Assembly: GCF_036226445.1 (NCBI RefSeq)
Contig: NZ_CP108474.1
Span: 6,076,001-6,140,000, forward strand
Length of the DNA stretch: 64,000 bases
From: Streptomyces sp. NBC_01255
GTDB taxonomy: Bacteria > Actinomycetota > Actinomycetes > Streptomycetales > Streptomycetaceae
Direction: 5' to 3'
Shown here: one piece after another, positions 48,492 to 57,590 of the stretch
Numbering within the stretch: position 1 is the first letter of the stretch
Layout of the letters: every line of letters starts with the position of its first letter
Notes under the pieces: generated by a model
The model's database searches: none
What the model saw: only the letters and a program-made list of their open reading frames with translations
What the model was told of the DNA's origin: nothing
Program-made: the position numbers and the translations under genes

Positions 48492-49364
48492 CTACGGCTC
48501 GTACGTGACGTAGGTCCTGTGGGGCGGCTCACCCGGAGAGGCCTTTTCCGGGCCTTCGAATGTGACCTGGGCCTCGAAGTTCGCCCGTCGAGTCGCACGG
48601 CGGAGGGCCTTCAGAAGCGTGGATCCGATGGTGAGGGTGAGGACGACGGTGAGGACGGCGCGGCCAAGGTCCCAGCCGAGGGAGGTGGCGACGACAAAGG
48701 CGAGGAAGCGGACCAGGTTCTCGTGGAGCGGGGCGCCCGGCACGAAGGAGACCCCGCTGCCCAGGCCCTGGAGCAGGACCCAGCCCTGGAGGTTCATGAC
48801 CGTTCCGTACGCGAACGCCGCCACGAAGCCGTACACGGAGAGCATCAGCAGCTCACCCCGGCCCCGGAGCCGCTGCGGGGCAGGGAGCAGCCCGGCGCCC
48901 ATCGTGAACCAGCCCATCGAGAGCATCTGGAACGGCATCCAGGGGCCCACCCCGCCCGTGAGCAGGGCCGACGCGAACAGCGTCACCGCGCCGAGGACGA
49001 AGCCGAAGCCCGGGCCGAGGACCCGGCCGCTCAGCACCATCAGGAAGAACATCGGCTCAAGGCCCACCGTCCCCGCCCCGAGCGGGCGGAGCGCGGCCCC
49101 CACGGCGGCGAGCACCCCCAGCATCGCGACGGCCTTCGCGTCCATCCCGCAGTCCGCGATCGTCGCGATCACGACCGCGACGAGCAGGGGCAGGAGGGCG
49201 GCGAAGAGCCAGGGCGCGTCCCCGGCGTGCGAGGTGACGGCCGACCCGGCGTCCGCGAAGAGCGGCCAGGTGAAGGCGGCGACCCCGATGAGGGAGACCA
49301 GGACCAGCGCGGCGACCGAGCGCGGGCCGAGGCGGACGGGGCGACCGCTCGTCGCTTGCCTCAC
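48492..49364 (-). CDS. ECF transporter substrate-specific (S) component, probable cobalamin
   Basis: The product is 290 residues from GTG 49364, overlapping the ATPase stop (GTGA). It has about six to seven membrane segments, with the S-component core GFGFVLGAVTLFASALLTGGVGPW (quoted as two halves: GFGFVLGAVTLFA and SALLTGGVGPW) and MLSMGWFTMGAGLLP. Its operon is headed by a B12 riboswitch, so cobalamin or a precursor is the likely cargo. The C-terminal tail is charged and cytoplasmic. Confidence 0.86.
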   Translation of the reverse strand: MRQATSGRPVRLGPRSVAALVLVSLIGVAAFTWPLFADAGSAVTSHAGDAPWLFAALLPLLVAVVIATIADCGMDAKAVAMLGVLAAVGAALRPLGAGTVGLEPMFFLMVLSGRVLGPGFGFVLGAVTLFASALLTGGVGPWMPFQMLSMGWFTMGAGLLPAPQRLRGRGELLMLSVYGFVAAFAYGTVMNLQGWVLLQGLGSGVSFVPGAPLHENLVRFLAFVVATSLGWDLGRAVLTVVLTLTIGSTLLKALRRATRRANFEAQVTFEGPEKASPGEPPHRTYVTYEP

Positions 49365-51241
49365 AGCGCGGCCTCCACCTGTTCGACCGTGAGCCAGTGC
49401 TGCGGGGCGAGGATCTTGGCGACCTGCGGGGAGAAGGCGGGGGAGGAGACGACGACCTCGGCGGTCGGGCCGTCCGCGACCACCTCGCCGTCCGCGATGA
49501 TCACCACCCGGTGCGCCAGCTCCGCCGCCAGCTCCACGTCGTGCGTGGCCAGGATGATCGCGTGACCGTCCGCCGCGAGGGCGCGCAGGTGCGCGACCAG
49601 CCGGGCCTTCGCCGCGTAGTCCAGACCGCGCGTCGGCTCGTCGAGGAGGAGGAGCGGCGGGCGGCCGGTCAGCACCACGGCCAGCGCGAGCGCGAGCCGC
49701 TGCCCCTCGGACAGGTCCCGGGGGTGCGTGTCGTCCGCGACCCCCGGCAGCAGCTCGGACACCAGGGCCCGGCAGGTCCCGGGCGCCGCGCCCGCGTCGG
49801 CGTCCGCCGCCGCGCACTCGGCGGCGACGGTGTCCGCGTACAGCAGGTCCCTCGGCTCCTGCGGGACGAGGCCGACCTGGCGGATCAGGTCGCGGGGGTC
49901 GGTGGTGTGGGGGGTGCGGCCGGCGACGCGGACCGTGCCGGAGGTCGGCGGGATCATGCCGACGAGGGCGGAGAGGAAGGTGGACTTGCCCGCGCCGTTG
50001 CGCCCCATGAGCGCGACGGTCTCGCCGGGCTTGACCTGGAGGTCGATGCGGCGGAGGGCTTCGACCCGGCCGCGTCGGACGCCGAGCGCTTCCGCGAGGA
50101 CGAGGGGGGAGGTGGGAGTGGGGTCGGTCGGGTGGGTACGGCGCCGTCGGAAGAGGGAGATTCCCCCACTCCGCCCCTTCCCGAAACCGGGGGTGCTGCC
50201 CCCGGACCCCCGCGCCTCAAACGCCGGCGGGGCTGACATGGCTCCCTGGGCGAAGGAGTCCCCCCGCGGCGGGGCCGCGCTCCCGCCGGGCAGGGCTTCG
50301 CCCGCCGTGGAGCGGGGTGAATCCAGCCTGTCCGGCGTTTGAGGACCGGGGTCCGGGGCGGAGCCCCGGTTTCGGGAAGGGGCGGGGTGGGGGAGAAGCC
50401 CCGCAGGGTCCCCGCCCTCCAGCCGCTCCTCCGCCTGTCCGGCCAGCCGCTCCTTCAGCTCGCCCGCCCGCCGCCGCGCGTCCCGCACCGTCAGTGGCAG
50501 GGGGGTCCAGCCGGCAAGCCGGCCCAGGGCCACCACCGGCGGGTGGACCGGCGAGACCGCCATGATCTCGGCCGGCGGGCCCATGACGCCGTCCGGCAGG
50601 AGGATGACCTGGTCCGCGTACTGGACGACCCGCTCCAGGCGGTGCTCGGCCAGGAGGACCGTCGTGCCCAGGTCGTGGACCAGGCGCTGGAGCACCGCCA
50701 GGACGTCCTCCGCCGCCGACGGGTCCAGCGCGGACGTCGGCTCGTCGAGGACGAGGACCTTGGGGTGCGGGGTCAGGACCGAGCCGATCGCGACGCGCTG
50801 CCGCTGGCCGCCGGAGAGCGTGGCGATCGGGCGGTCGCGGAGTTCCGCCAGGCCCAGCAGGTCGAGGGTCTCCTCGACCCGGCGCCGCATGACGGCCGGC
50901 GCCAGACCCAGGGACTCCATCCCGTACGCGAGCTCGTCCTCGACCGTGTCCGTCACGAAGTGCGCCGACGGGTCCTGCCCGACCGTGCCCACCACGTCCG
51001 CCAGCTCGCGCGGCGGATGCGTACGGGTGTCCCGGCCGTCGACCGTCACCCGGCCGGTCAGGGTGCCGCCCGTGAAGTGCGGGACGAGGCCGGAGACCGC
51101 CCCGAGCAGGGTCGACTTGCCGACGCCGGACGGGCCGACGAGCAGGACGAGCTCGCCCTCGGGGACGGTGAGGTTCACGTCCCGCAGGGTGGGCTCGGCA
51201 CCCTCCTCGTACCTGACCGAGACGTTCTCGAAGCGGATCAC
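49361..51241 (-). CDS. ECF transporter double ATPase, with repeat-derived linker
   Basis: This is a 626-residue fusion of two ABC ATPases. Domain 1 (residues 1-280): Walker A GPSGVGKST, signature LSGGQRQ, Walker B VLVLDEPTSALDP. Domain 2 (residues 390-625): GRNGAGKST, LSEGQRLAL, LLLLDEPTRGLDY, with both H-loops. Between them a roughly 80-residue Pro/Gly/Ser linker is encoded by an inverted pair of intergenic-type repeats (see separate entry) without breaking the frame. ATGA overlaps with the T component gene. It powers uptake through EcfT. Confidence 0.92.
   Translation of the reverse strand: MIRFENVSVRYEEGAEPTLRDVNLTVPEGELVLLVGPSGVGKSTLLGAVSGLVPHFTGGTLTGRVTVDGRDTRTHPPRELADVVGTVGQDPSAHFVTDTVEDELAYGMESLGLAPAVMRRRVEETLDLLGLAELRDRPIATLSGGQRQRVAIGSVLTPHPKVLVLDEPTSALDPSAAEDVLAVLQRLVHDLGTTVLLAEHRLERVVQYADQVILLPDGVMGPPAEIMAVSPVHPPVVALGRLAGWTPLPLTVRDARRRAGELKERLAGQAEERLEGGDPAGLLPHPAPSRNRGSAPDPGPQTPDRLDSPRSTAGEALPGGSAAPPRGDSFAQGAMSAPPAFEARGSGGSTPGFGKGRSGGISLFRRRRTHPTDPTPTSPLVLAEALGVRRGRVEALRRIDLQVKPGETVALMGRNGAGKSTFLSALVGMIPPTSGTVRVAGRTPHTTDPRDLIRQVGLVPQEPRDLLYADTVAAECAAADADAGAAPGTCRALVSELLPGVADDTHPRDLSEGQRLALALAVVLTGRPPLLLLDEPTRGLDYAAKARLVAHLRALAADGHAIILATHDVELAAELAHRVVIIADGEVVADGPTAEVVVSSPAFSPQVAKILAPQHWLTVEQVEAAL
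50163..50395. repeat. Inverted repeat pair (REP/MITE-like) inside the ATPase gene
   Basis: The left arm is 50163-50235 and the right arm 50324-50395. Reversed, the right arm matches the left over most of its length (shared GCCCCTTCCCGAAACCGGGG, CCTCAAACGCCGG, CCCCGGACCCC). The motif CGGCGTTTGAGG ... CCGGGGCGGAGCCCCGG is a common Streptomyces intergenic repeat from memory. The pair and the 88 bp between keep the frame. Confidence 0.8.
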
Positions 51242-52386
51242 GTGCTCTCCTTGGCGACGGTGTCCCGGCGGGGCACGGACTCCTGCGGTACGGGGGCCAC
51301 GAACGCCGGGACCAGGCCCACCAGGATCGAGAGGGCCGGCAGGAGCGGCAGCTCCGGCGCCTCCAGGGGGACGACCCCCGGGTGCAGCGCCTCCGGTGCG
51401 TACGCGTTCGCCCAGATCATCAGCACCGCGACCGCCACTCCCGAGCCGGCGACCAGCCAGGCCCGCACGCCCCAGCGGTCGGGCCGGTACCGGGTCCGTA
51501 CGGCCCGCAGCCCGCCGAGCCGGAGCCCCGCCATCGCCGCGAGGAGCCCGGCGGCAAGCAGCGGCAGCCCGTACCCCGCGCCCTCCGCCGCGAGCAGCCC
51601 GTACGAACCGGCGCAGACGCCGAGCAGCCCGCCCAGGGTCAGCGCGTTCGTCGTACGGCGTACGGACGCGGGGACCTGGGCCGTCCGGCCGTAACCCCGC
51701 GCGTCCATCGAGGCCGCCACCGCGATCGACCGCTCAAGCGCTCCTTCGAGCACCGGCAGACCGATCTGGAGCACCGCCCTGACCCCGCCGGTGGGGCGGC
51801 CCCGGAGGCGGCGGGCGGTGCGCAGCCGGACCACGTCGGCGACCATGTTCGGCGCGAAGGTCATCGCCACGACGACGGCGACCCCGGCCTCGTACAGGGC
51901 CCCCGGCAGGGACTTGAGGAGTCGCGCCGGGTTGGCCAGCGCGTTCGCCGCGCCCACGCAGATCAGCAGGGTCGCCAGTTTCGCGCCGTCGTAGAGGGCG
52001 AAGACCAGCTGCTCGGCGGTGACCCGGCCCCCGATCCGTACCCCTTGCGCCCAGTCGGGCAGCGGCACCTCGGGCAGCGTGAACAGGACATGCGTCCCCG
52101 GGATCGGGGAGCCGAGCAGCAGGGAGAAGACGACCCGCAGGACGACGACGAACAGGCCGAGCTTCACGAACGCCCCGTACGAACGCGCCCAGGGCGCGTC
52201 CGTACGCCGGGCCGCCACGACATAGCCGGCGACCCCGACGACCAGACCGAGCAGCAGCGGGTTGGTGGTGCGCGAGGCGGCGACGGCCAGGCCGAGCGCC
52301 CACACCCACCAGGCACCGGCGTGGAGGGCGTTCGACCGGTTCGCCACGGGGGCCGCGAACGGCCGTCGGCTACGGGCGGGGCTCAT
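51238..52386 (-). CDS. ECF transporter T component (CbiQ-like)
   Basis: ATG 52386 (MSPARSRRPF) overlaps the preceding stop by four bases; the product is 382 residues. About seven membrane segments carry the coupling-helix motif ALERSIAVAASMDARGYGR near 220, the family's A-R-G signature. A C-terminal extension has extra hydrophobic segments. The protein links the S component to the double ATPase. Confidence 0.9.
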   Translation of the reverse strand: MSPARSRRPFAAPVANRSNALHAGAWWVWALGLAVAASRTTNPLLLGLVVGVAGYVVAARRTDAPWARSYGAFVKLGLFVVVLRVVFSLLLGSPIPGTHVLFTLPEVPLPDWAQGVRIGGRVTAEQLVFALYDGAKLATLLICVGAANALANPARLLKSLPGALYEAGVAVVVAMTFAPNMVADVVRLRTARRLRGRPTGGVRAVLQIGLPVLEGALERSIAVAASMDARGYGRTAQVPASVRRTTNALTLGGLLGVCAGSYGLLAAEGAGYGLPLLAAGLLAAMAGLRLGGLRAVRTRYRPDRWGVRAWLVAGSGVAVAVLMIWANAYAPEALHPGVVPLEAPELPLLPALSILVGLVPAFVAPVPQESVPRRDTVAKEST

Positions 52387-53087
52387 CCGCGACGGCGGGC
52401 CTTCCAGATCGCTGCGCCGCCGAGCGCGAGCACGGCCGCCCCGCCGGCGAGCACGCCGAAGGACGGGCCGTCCCCGCTCCCCGAGCCGGAGGCCGCGGTG
52501 GTGGGGGCGGGGGAAGCGGACGACGGGGCCGGCTGCTCCTCGCCCTCCGCGACCTGCTCGCCACAGCCCCGCGCCGGATACCCGGCGATCCCGCACAGCA
52601 TCGCCGCGCCGTCGTACCGCAGCGGCTTCGCCACCTCGGCCAGGGCCTCCGCGCCCGTCGCGTCCTCACGGACCTGCACGCAGCCGGTCGTGACCGGCTT
52701 CTGCGGCGGCTTCTCGCCGGGCGGGGCGTCCTGCGGACCGCCGAAGTCGACGACGACCGCGATCCGCTTGCTGCCGTCCTTCTTCTCCACGCCCGCGCAG
52801 ATCCCCGGGAAGTCGGGGGCGGCGGAGGGCTTGGAGGTGTCGCTCGTGCCCTTGCTGAGCGCGAAGCGGAAGCCGATCGCGTCGCCGTCGGCGGGGCGGG
52901 CGGTCGCCGGTCCCTGCGTGGCGTACGTCCAGGACGTCCCGCCGTCGCTCTCCCAGAACGACCAGTAGCGGTACCCGGCGGCCTGCGCGGGGGCCGCGGC
53001 GACGGCGGTGAGCGTGAGGAGTGCGCCGGCCGCGGCGGCGACGGTCCGGGCGACGCCCCTTCGGACGGTCGTCACTTCTCGCGTCAC
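52383..53087 (-). CDS. SCO2322-family membrane-anchored extracellular protein
   Basis: The product is 234 residues from GTG 53087, overlapping the toroid-protein stop. A signal peptide (residues 1-36) leads into YRYWSFWESDGGTSWTYATQ and GDAIGFRFALSKGTSD, a small beta-rich domain, with cysteines PGICAG, TTGCVQ, MLCGIAGYPARGCGEQ. A stalk and one C-terminal membrane segment (FGVLAGGAAVLALGGAAIW) end the chain. It always accompanies this ECF operon in Streptomyces as recalled; a role in B12 capture is inferred. Confidence 0.84.
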   Translation of the reverse strand: MTREVTTVRRGVARTVAAAAGALLTLTAVAAAPAQAAGYRYWSFWESDGGTSWTYATQGPATARPADGDAIGFRFALSKGTSDTSKPSAAPDFPGICAGVEKKDGSKRIAVVVDFGGPQDAPPGEKPPQKPVTTGCVQVREDATGAEALAEVAKPLRYDGAAMLCGIAGYPARGCGEQVAEGEEQPAPSSASPAPTTAASGSGSGDGPSFGVLAGGAAVLALGGAAIWKARRRG

Positions 53088-54337
53088 TTCTTGCGGCCGC
53101 TCACGAGGAAGCCGATGCCGACGCCGACGACCATGCCGATGCCGATGATCCACCAGATGTCGAACCCGGACTCCTCGTCGTCGCTCGTGGCAGCGGCGGA
53201 CGTGTCCGGGCTCTTGGGCGCCGGGCCGAGGGCGTTGAGCTGCTCGACCAGGTCGGCCGTGCCGAACTCGCGCGGGTCGTTCTCCGTCGCGCGGGCGGCC
53301 AGGATCAGCTGCGCGTAGGCGGCGGGGCCGCTCTCCTTCGCCCAGGCGGCGGAGTTCTTCTCCAGCCACTCGATCGCGGGCTGGGCCTCCTTGGTGGCAC
53401 CGGCCGCGGCGAGCGCCACGACCGCGTCGGCGGTGTTGCCGATGTCCGGCTTCTCCGTCGTGTCGGTGGCGCCGGGCATCGGCGGGGCGGTGAGGTGGCC
53501 GGTCTTCGCGAGGGTCTTCGCCAGGTAGGAGGCGCCGTTGAGGGCGGCCCGCTCGACGGTCGGCTTCGCCAGGTCCTGGCAGGCCGGGGCCTGCTCGGGG
53601 GAGGCCTTGGTGGAGACGACGCTCTTGCCGAGCCCGGCGAGGGTGGCCGCGGCGGTGGCGTCCGCGTTGGCGAGCAGCTTGCCGGTCTTGTCGGGCTGGT
53701 ACGCGAAGGCCCCGGCGCCGTCCTTGTCGGAGCAGGGCACCGCGAAGGTGAGGAGCGCGTCGTAGGGGGTGCGGCCCTCGGCGGAGGTGAAGGAGCCGGG
53801 CCTCACGCCGGTCGCGGCGAGGGCGCCGGCGATGACCGAGGTGGAGTTGGCGTCGCTGGGGCCGCCGCCGGGGGTGTAGCCCCAGCCGCCGTCCTTGTTC
53901 TGCACGGACCGCAGCCAGGCGTGCCCGGCCTTGACGGCCTTGTCGACCTTCTCCGGGTCGGCGGCCTGGCGGCGGACGGCGCCGAGCGCCTGGACGGCGA
54001 GGGCGGTGGCGTTGGTGTCCCGCAGGGTCTTCGCGTCGCAGGGCTTCGTCGCGTCCGCGCGGTAGGAGCTGAAGGAGCCGTCGGCGCACTGCTGGCCGAG
54101 GAGCCAGTCCACGGCCTGGTCGGCGGGCTGGAAGCCGGTGCCGCGCTGGGCGAGGAAGGCGAGCGACTGACGCCACACACCGTCGTACGTCGGGTCCTTC
54201 GTGCCGTAGAGACCGGGCGCCGGGGCGCCGGTCGAGGGGGTCGGGGAGGGCGCGGCGGCGGCCGGAAGGGCCGCTCCGGTGCCGAGTACGACTGCGGCGG
54301 CGGCGAGCGCGGCGGCGCCGCGGCGGACGGTGTTCAT
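53084..54337 (-). CDS. Membrane-anchored alpha/alpha-toroid protein, transcobalamin-like
   Basis: The product is 417 residues from ATG 54337. After a signal peptide (1-28) come prenyltransferase/squalene-oxidase-type repeats with QW-like motifs: AVDWLLGQQCADGSFSSY, AGHAWLRSVQNKDGGWGYTP, PAIEWLEKNSAAWAK. A C-terminal membrane segment (IWWIIGIGMVVGVGIGFLV) plus basic tail anchors it. Human transcobalamin uses the same toroid fold to hold B12, and a cobalamin riboswitch precedes this gene, so a cobalamin receptor for the ECF transporter is likely. Enzymatic activity is not expected. Confidence 0.82.
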   Translation of the reverse strand: MNTVRRGAAALAAAAVVLGTGAALPAAAAPSPTPSTGAPAPGLYGTKDPTYDGVWRQSLAFLAQRGTGFQPADQAVDWLLGQQCADGSFSSYRADATKPCDAKTLRDTNATALAVQALGAVRRQAADPEKVDKAVKAGHAWLRSVQNKDGGWGYTPGGGPSDANSTSVIAGALAATGVRPGSFTSAEGRTPYDALLTFAVPCSDKDGAGAFAYQPDKTGKLLANADATAAATLAGLGKSVVSTKASPEQAPACQDLAKPTVERAALNGASYLAKTLAKTGHLTAPPMPGATDTTEKPDIGNTADAVVALAAAGATKEAQPAIEWLEKNSAAWAKESGPAAYAQLILAARATENDPREFGTADLVEQLNALGPAPKSPDTSAAATSDDEESGFDIWWIIGIGMVVGVGIGFLVSGRKK

Positions 54338-54404
54338 GGGGCCCTCTCCTGCGGCCGGGCACCGGCACGCCTCAGGGGCACCAGGCTCCGGCTCCGTATT
54401 CCTC

Positions 54405-54535
54405 GACGGTGCCGGCGGTCACGTCCCGGACGGGGCATTCCGACTCGCCGCCCTGGGTTCGGGGCGGCTTACGGTTGCGGGTCAGTGCCGGATTCGCACC
54501 GGCTTCCCCCCGTACGGGCATGATGACGACCTGCT
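54405..54535 (-). ncRNA. Cobalamin (B12) riboswitch
   Basis: Read on the - strand, the conserved core is present: GGGAAGCCGGTGCGAATCC, then GGCACTGACCCGCAACCGTA, and the later GAGTCGGAATGCCCC corresponding to the AGTCNGGATGCC element. It lies 70 bp before the transcobalamin-like gene and should turn the operon off when adenosyl- or other cobalamin is plentiful. Outer boundaries are approximate. Confidence 0.92.
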
Positions 54536-54615
54536 CACTCTACCGGCCCGTACGGGCGCGGCCTCGGGGGTGCGAGGTGCCTCACACCCGCCGGGTCCGG
54601 CACGGCCGGGGAGGC

Positions 54616-55653
54616 TCACACGGCGACGTACGTCACCGGGTCCGTGCCGGTCACGGCCTCCGCGCGGCCCAGCTTCACCAGCCGGCGGACGTGGGCCTCG
54701 GCCTCGCTGACGGCGATGTTCCGGGAGCCGTGGGGGATCTCGTCCCAGGGCCGGTTCCACTCCATCCGCTCGGCGAGCTGCCAGGGGGTGAGCGGGGTGG
54801 CGAGCAAGGCGAGGAGCCCGGTGAGCCGTTCCTCGTGGTGGGCGATGAGCTCGTCGACCCGGCCGGCGGCGTCGGCGAACGCGTACTGGTGGGCGGGGAG
54901 GACCTCGGCGACGCCGAGGCGGCCGATGCGTTCGAGCGAATCGAGGTAGTCGCCGAGGGGGTCGGTCTCGTGGAGGTCGCCCGGGTGCTCGTACAGCCCG
55001 ATGTGCGGGGAGATCCCGGGCAGCAGGTGGTCGCCGGAGAACAGCCGGCCGTGGCCCGGCAGCCCGGCGGGGTGCTCCTCCTCCAGATGGAGGCAGACGT
55101 GGCCGGGGGTGTGGCCGGGGGTCCAGATCGCGCGCAGCCGCCGGCCGGCCAGGTCGAGGAGCTCGCCGGGGACGATCTCCCGGTCGGGGACGGCGGAGCG
55201 CAGCCCCGGCAGGGTCAGCATCCGGCCGGAGGCACGGGCGGCCCGCAGCGGGGCGACGTGCTCCTCGGGGGCGCCGACGGCGGTCAGCTTCTGCGTCATG
55301 TAGTCGAGCCAGGTGCCGGGCTCGGCCTCGCGGGTGCGGCGGACGACGGCCGTGTCGGCGGCGTGCATGGCGATCCAGGCCCCGGACTCCTCGCGGACCC
55401 GGCCGGAGAGTCCGTGGTGGTCGGGGTGGTGGTGGGTGATGACGACCCCGTGGATCTCCTGGACGGACAACCCCAACGCGGCGAGTCCGCCGGTGAGTTC
55501 ATGCCAGGAGGCGGGGTCGTCCCAGCCGGTGTCGACGAGGACCGGGCCGCGGTCGGTGTCGAGGACGTGGACCAGGGTGTGGCCGAGCGGATTGTCCGGA
55601 ATGGGCACCCGCAGCGACCAGACGCCTCCGCCGTGCTCGGTCACCTGGGTCAT
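54616..55653 (-). CDS. MBL-fold hydrolase with C-terminal winged helix
   Basis: The product is 345 residues. The metal ligands lie in VVITHHHPDHHGL near 72-77, WTPGHTPGHVCLHL near 181, RLFSGDHLLPG near 203 and the final histidine in LPAHQYAF near 252. The C-terminal 60 residues resemble the winged-helix tail of the LACTB2/glyoxalase-II-like group (SEAEAHVRRLVKLGRAEAVTG). It is divergent from the aldehyde dehydrogenase with a shared operator. Substrate unknown, perhaps an acyl thioester. Confidence 0.88.
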   Translation of the reverse strand: MTQVTEHGGGVWSLRVPIPDNPLGHTLVHVLDTDRGPVLVDTGWDDPASWHELTGGLAALGLSVQEIHGVVITHHHPDHHGLSGRVREESGAWIAMHAADTAVVRRTREAEPGTWLDYMTQKLTAVGAPEEHVAPLRAARASGRMLTLPGLRSAVPDREIVPGELLDLAGRRLRAIWTPGHTPGHVCLHLEEEHPAGLPGHGRLFSGDHLLPGISPHIGLYEHPGDLHETDPLGDYLDSLERIGRLGVAEVLPAHQYAFADAAGRVDELIAHHEERLTGLLALLATPLTPWQLAERMEWNRPWDEIPHGSRNIAVSEAEAHVRRLVKLGRAEAVTGTDPVTYVAV

Positions 55654-55718
55654 GTGCCCTCATCTCTCAAGGCCGTGCGGAGCCTGCTCGACCGTGCCCG
55701 TTCCATTGCCCACTATAA

Positions 55719-55734
55719 CTAGAACTGGTATCAG
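55719..55734. promoter_or_regulatory. KstR-like operator between MBL and aldehyde dehydrogenase genes
   Basis: CTAGAACTGGTATCAG overlaps the inverted repeat AGAACTG-gtat-CAGTTCT (55721-55738). It agrees with the P450/thiolase site at CTAGAACnnGTA and differs from TnnAACnnGTTnnA by one base. Confidence 0.63.
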
Positions 55735-55780
55735 TTCTGAGGCATCGTCAGAATACTCGTCCCCCCGGGAGGCTGCGGTC

Positions 55781-57250
55781 ATGAGCGAGCTTGTGGAGCA
55801 CGGAAAGCTGTTCATCGGCGGGGAGTTGACCGATCCGCTGGGCGATGCGGTCATCGAGGTGATCTCGCCGCACACCGAAGAGGTCATCGGTCGGGTCCCG
55901 CACGCCTCCGCCGCCGATGTCGACCGGGCCGTCGCCGCCGCCCGGCGGGCGTTCGACGAGGGGCCCTGGCCGCGGATGTCGGTCGAGGAGCGGATCGCGG
56001 TCGTCACCCGGATCAAGGACGCCATCGCCGTCCGGTACGAGGAGATCGCCCGCTCCATCAGCTCGCAGAACGGCTCCCCGTACTCCTGGTCCGTCCTCGC
56101 CCAGGCGCTCGGCGCGATGATGGTCTGGGACGCGGCGATCACGGTCGCCCGGGACTTCGCCTTCGAGGAGCGGCGCGGCGGCGTCCTCGGTCCGCTGCTC
56201 GTCCGGCGCGAGCCGGTGGGCGTGGTCGCGGCCGTCATCCCGTGGAACGTGCCGCAGTTCACCGCCGCCGCCAAGCTGGGGCCCGCGCTGCTCGCCGGTT
56301 GCACGGTGGTCCTCAAGCCCTCGCCGGAGTCGCCCCTCGACTCGTACATCCTCGCCGAGATCGCCACCGAGGCCGGGCTGCCCGAGGGCGTGCTCAGCAT
56401 CCTGCCCGCCGACCGCGAGGTCAGCGAGTACCTCGTCGGCCACCCCGGCGTCGACAAGGTGTCCTTCACCGGCTCCGTCGCGGCCGGCAAGCGGGTCATG
56501 GAGGTCGCCTCCCGCAACCTCAGCCGCGTCACCCTCGAACTCGGCGGCAAGTCGGCCGCCGTGATCCTGCCCGACGCGGACCTGGACACCGCCGTCGCCG
56601 GGATCGTCCCCGCCGCCTGGATGAACAACGGCCAGGCGTGCGTGGCCCAGACCCGTATCCTCGCCCCGCGCTCCCGCTACGAGGAGATCGCCGAGGCCTT
56701 CGCGGCGGCGGCCGGAGCGCTCGTCGTCGGCGACCCGCTCGACCCCGCCACCCAGGTCGGCCCGCTCGTCGCCCGGCGTCAGCAACAGCGCTCCCTCGAC
56801 TACATCGGCATCGGCCAGGCGGAGGGCGCCAAGGTCCTCGCGGGCGGCGGGCGTCCGGCCTCCCTCGACCGCGGCTGGTACGTCGAGCCCACGCTCTTCG
56901 GCGGCGTCGACAACTCCATGCGGATCGCCCGCGAGGAGATCTTCGGCCCGGTCATCTGCCTCCTGCCGTACGGGGACGAGGCCGAGGCCCTCCGGATCGC
57001 CAACGACTCCGACTTCGGGCTCAGCGGCAGCGTCTGGACCGGCGACGTGGAGCACGGCATCGGCTTCGCCCGGTCCGTGCGCACCGGCACGTTCAACGTC
57101 AACACCTTCAGCCTCGACATGCTCGGCCCCTTCGGCGGCTACAAGAACTCCGGCCTGGGACGGGAGTTCGGCCCCGAGGGCTTCGGCGAGTACCTGGAGC
57201 ACAAGATGATCCACCTGCCCGGCGGGTACGAGTCCCCGGCGGGGGAGTGA
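55781..57250 (+). CDS. Aldehyde dehydrogenase
   Basis: The product is 489 residues from ATG 55781, behind GGGAGG. The catalytic residues are present: asparagine in VIPWNVPQ near 152, glutamate in TLELGGKSAAV near 251, cysteine in NNGQACVAQTRIL near 285, and NAD-binding TGSVAAGKRV near 229. It could oxidise the aldehyde made by the P450 from a sterol or fatty side chain. One-base overlap (TGATG) joins it to the ferredoxin gene, and a KstR-like site lies in its promoter. Confidence 0.93.
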   Translation: MSELVEHGKLFIGGELTDPLGDAVIEVISPHTEEVIGRVPHASAADVDRAVAAARRAFDEGPWPRMSVEERIAVVTRIKDAIAVRYEEIARSISSQNGSPYSWSVLAQALGAMMVWDAAITVARDFAFEERRGGVLGPLLVRREPVGVVAAVIPWNVPQFTAAAKLGPALLAGCTVVLKPSPESPLDSYILAEIATEAGLPEGVLSILPADREVSEYLVGHPGVDKVSFTGSVAAGKRVMEVASRNLSRVTLELGGKSAAVILPDADLDTAVAGIVPAAWMNNGQACVAQTRILAPRSRYEEIAEAFAAAAGALVVGDPLDPATQVGPLVARRQQQRSLDYIGIGQAEGAKVLAGGGRPASLDRGWYVEPTLFGGVDNSMRIAREEIFGPVICLLPYGDEAEALRIANDSDFGLSGSVWTGDVEHGIGFARSVRTGTFNVNTFSLDMLGPFGGYKNSGLGREFGPEGFGEYLEHKMIHLPGGYESPAGE

Positions 57251-57483
57251 TGGGGGACCGCTGGCACGTCGAGGTCGACCGGAGCGTCTGCATCGGCTCC
57301 GGCATGTGCGTCAACCACGCCCCGACCGCCTTCCGTCTCGACACGGCCCGCCAGTCCCATCCGGTGGAACCGGAGGTGGACGCGGGGGAGACGCTGCTCG
57401 CGGCGGCCGAGGGCTGCCCGGTGGAGGCCATCCTGATCGCCCTCGCGGACGGAGGGGAACCGGTGTTCCCACCGGAGGAGTAG
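57250..57483 (+). CDS. Ferredoxin, P450-type
   Basis: The product is 77 residues. The cluster ligands are CIGSGMCVNHAP near 16-22 and EGCPVEAI near 58, an arrangement with one residue fewer cysteine than 4Fe-4S types, typical of 3Fe-4S ferredoxins serving cytochrome P450s. The start overlaps the ALDH stop. The CYP125-like enzyme is a natural partner although it is 10 kb away. Confidence 0.92.
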   Translation: MGDRWHVEVDRSVCIGSGMCVNHAPTAFRLDTARQSHPVEPEVDAGETLLAAAEGCPVEAILIALADGGEPVFPPEE

Positions 57484-57590
57484 CGGCCGAGCGGGGCGCG
57501 GAGCACGGCGCGTTGTCGTTCCCTTGTGCAAAACTGGGCCCTTGGTCACGGGGGCAAGGGGCCTTCGTGCGCACGTATTTCGGGAGTGTT

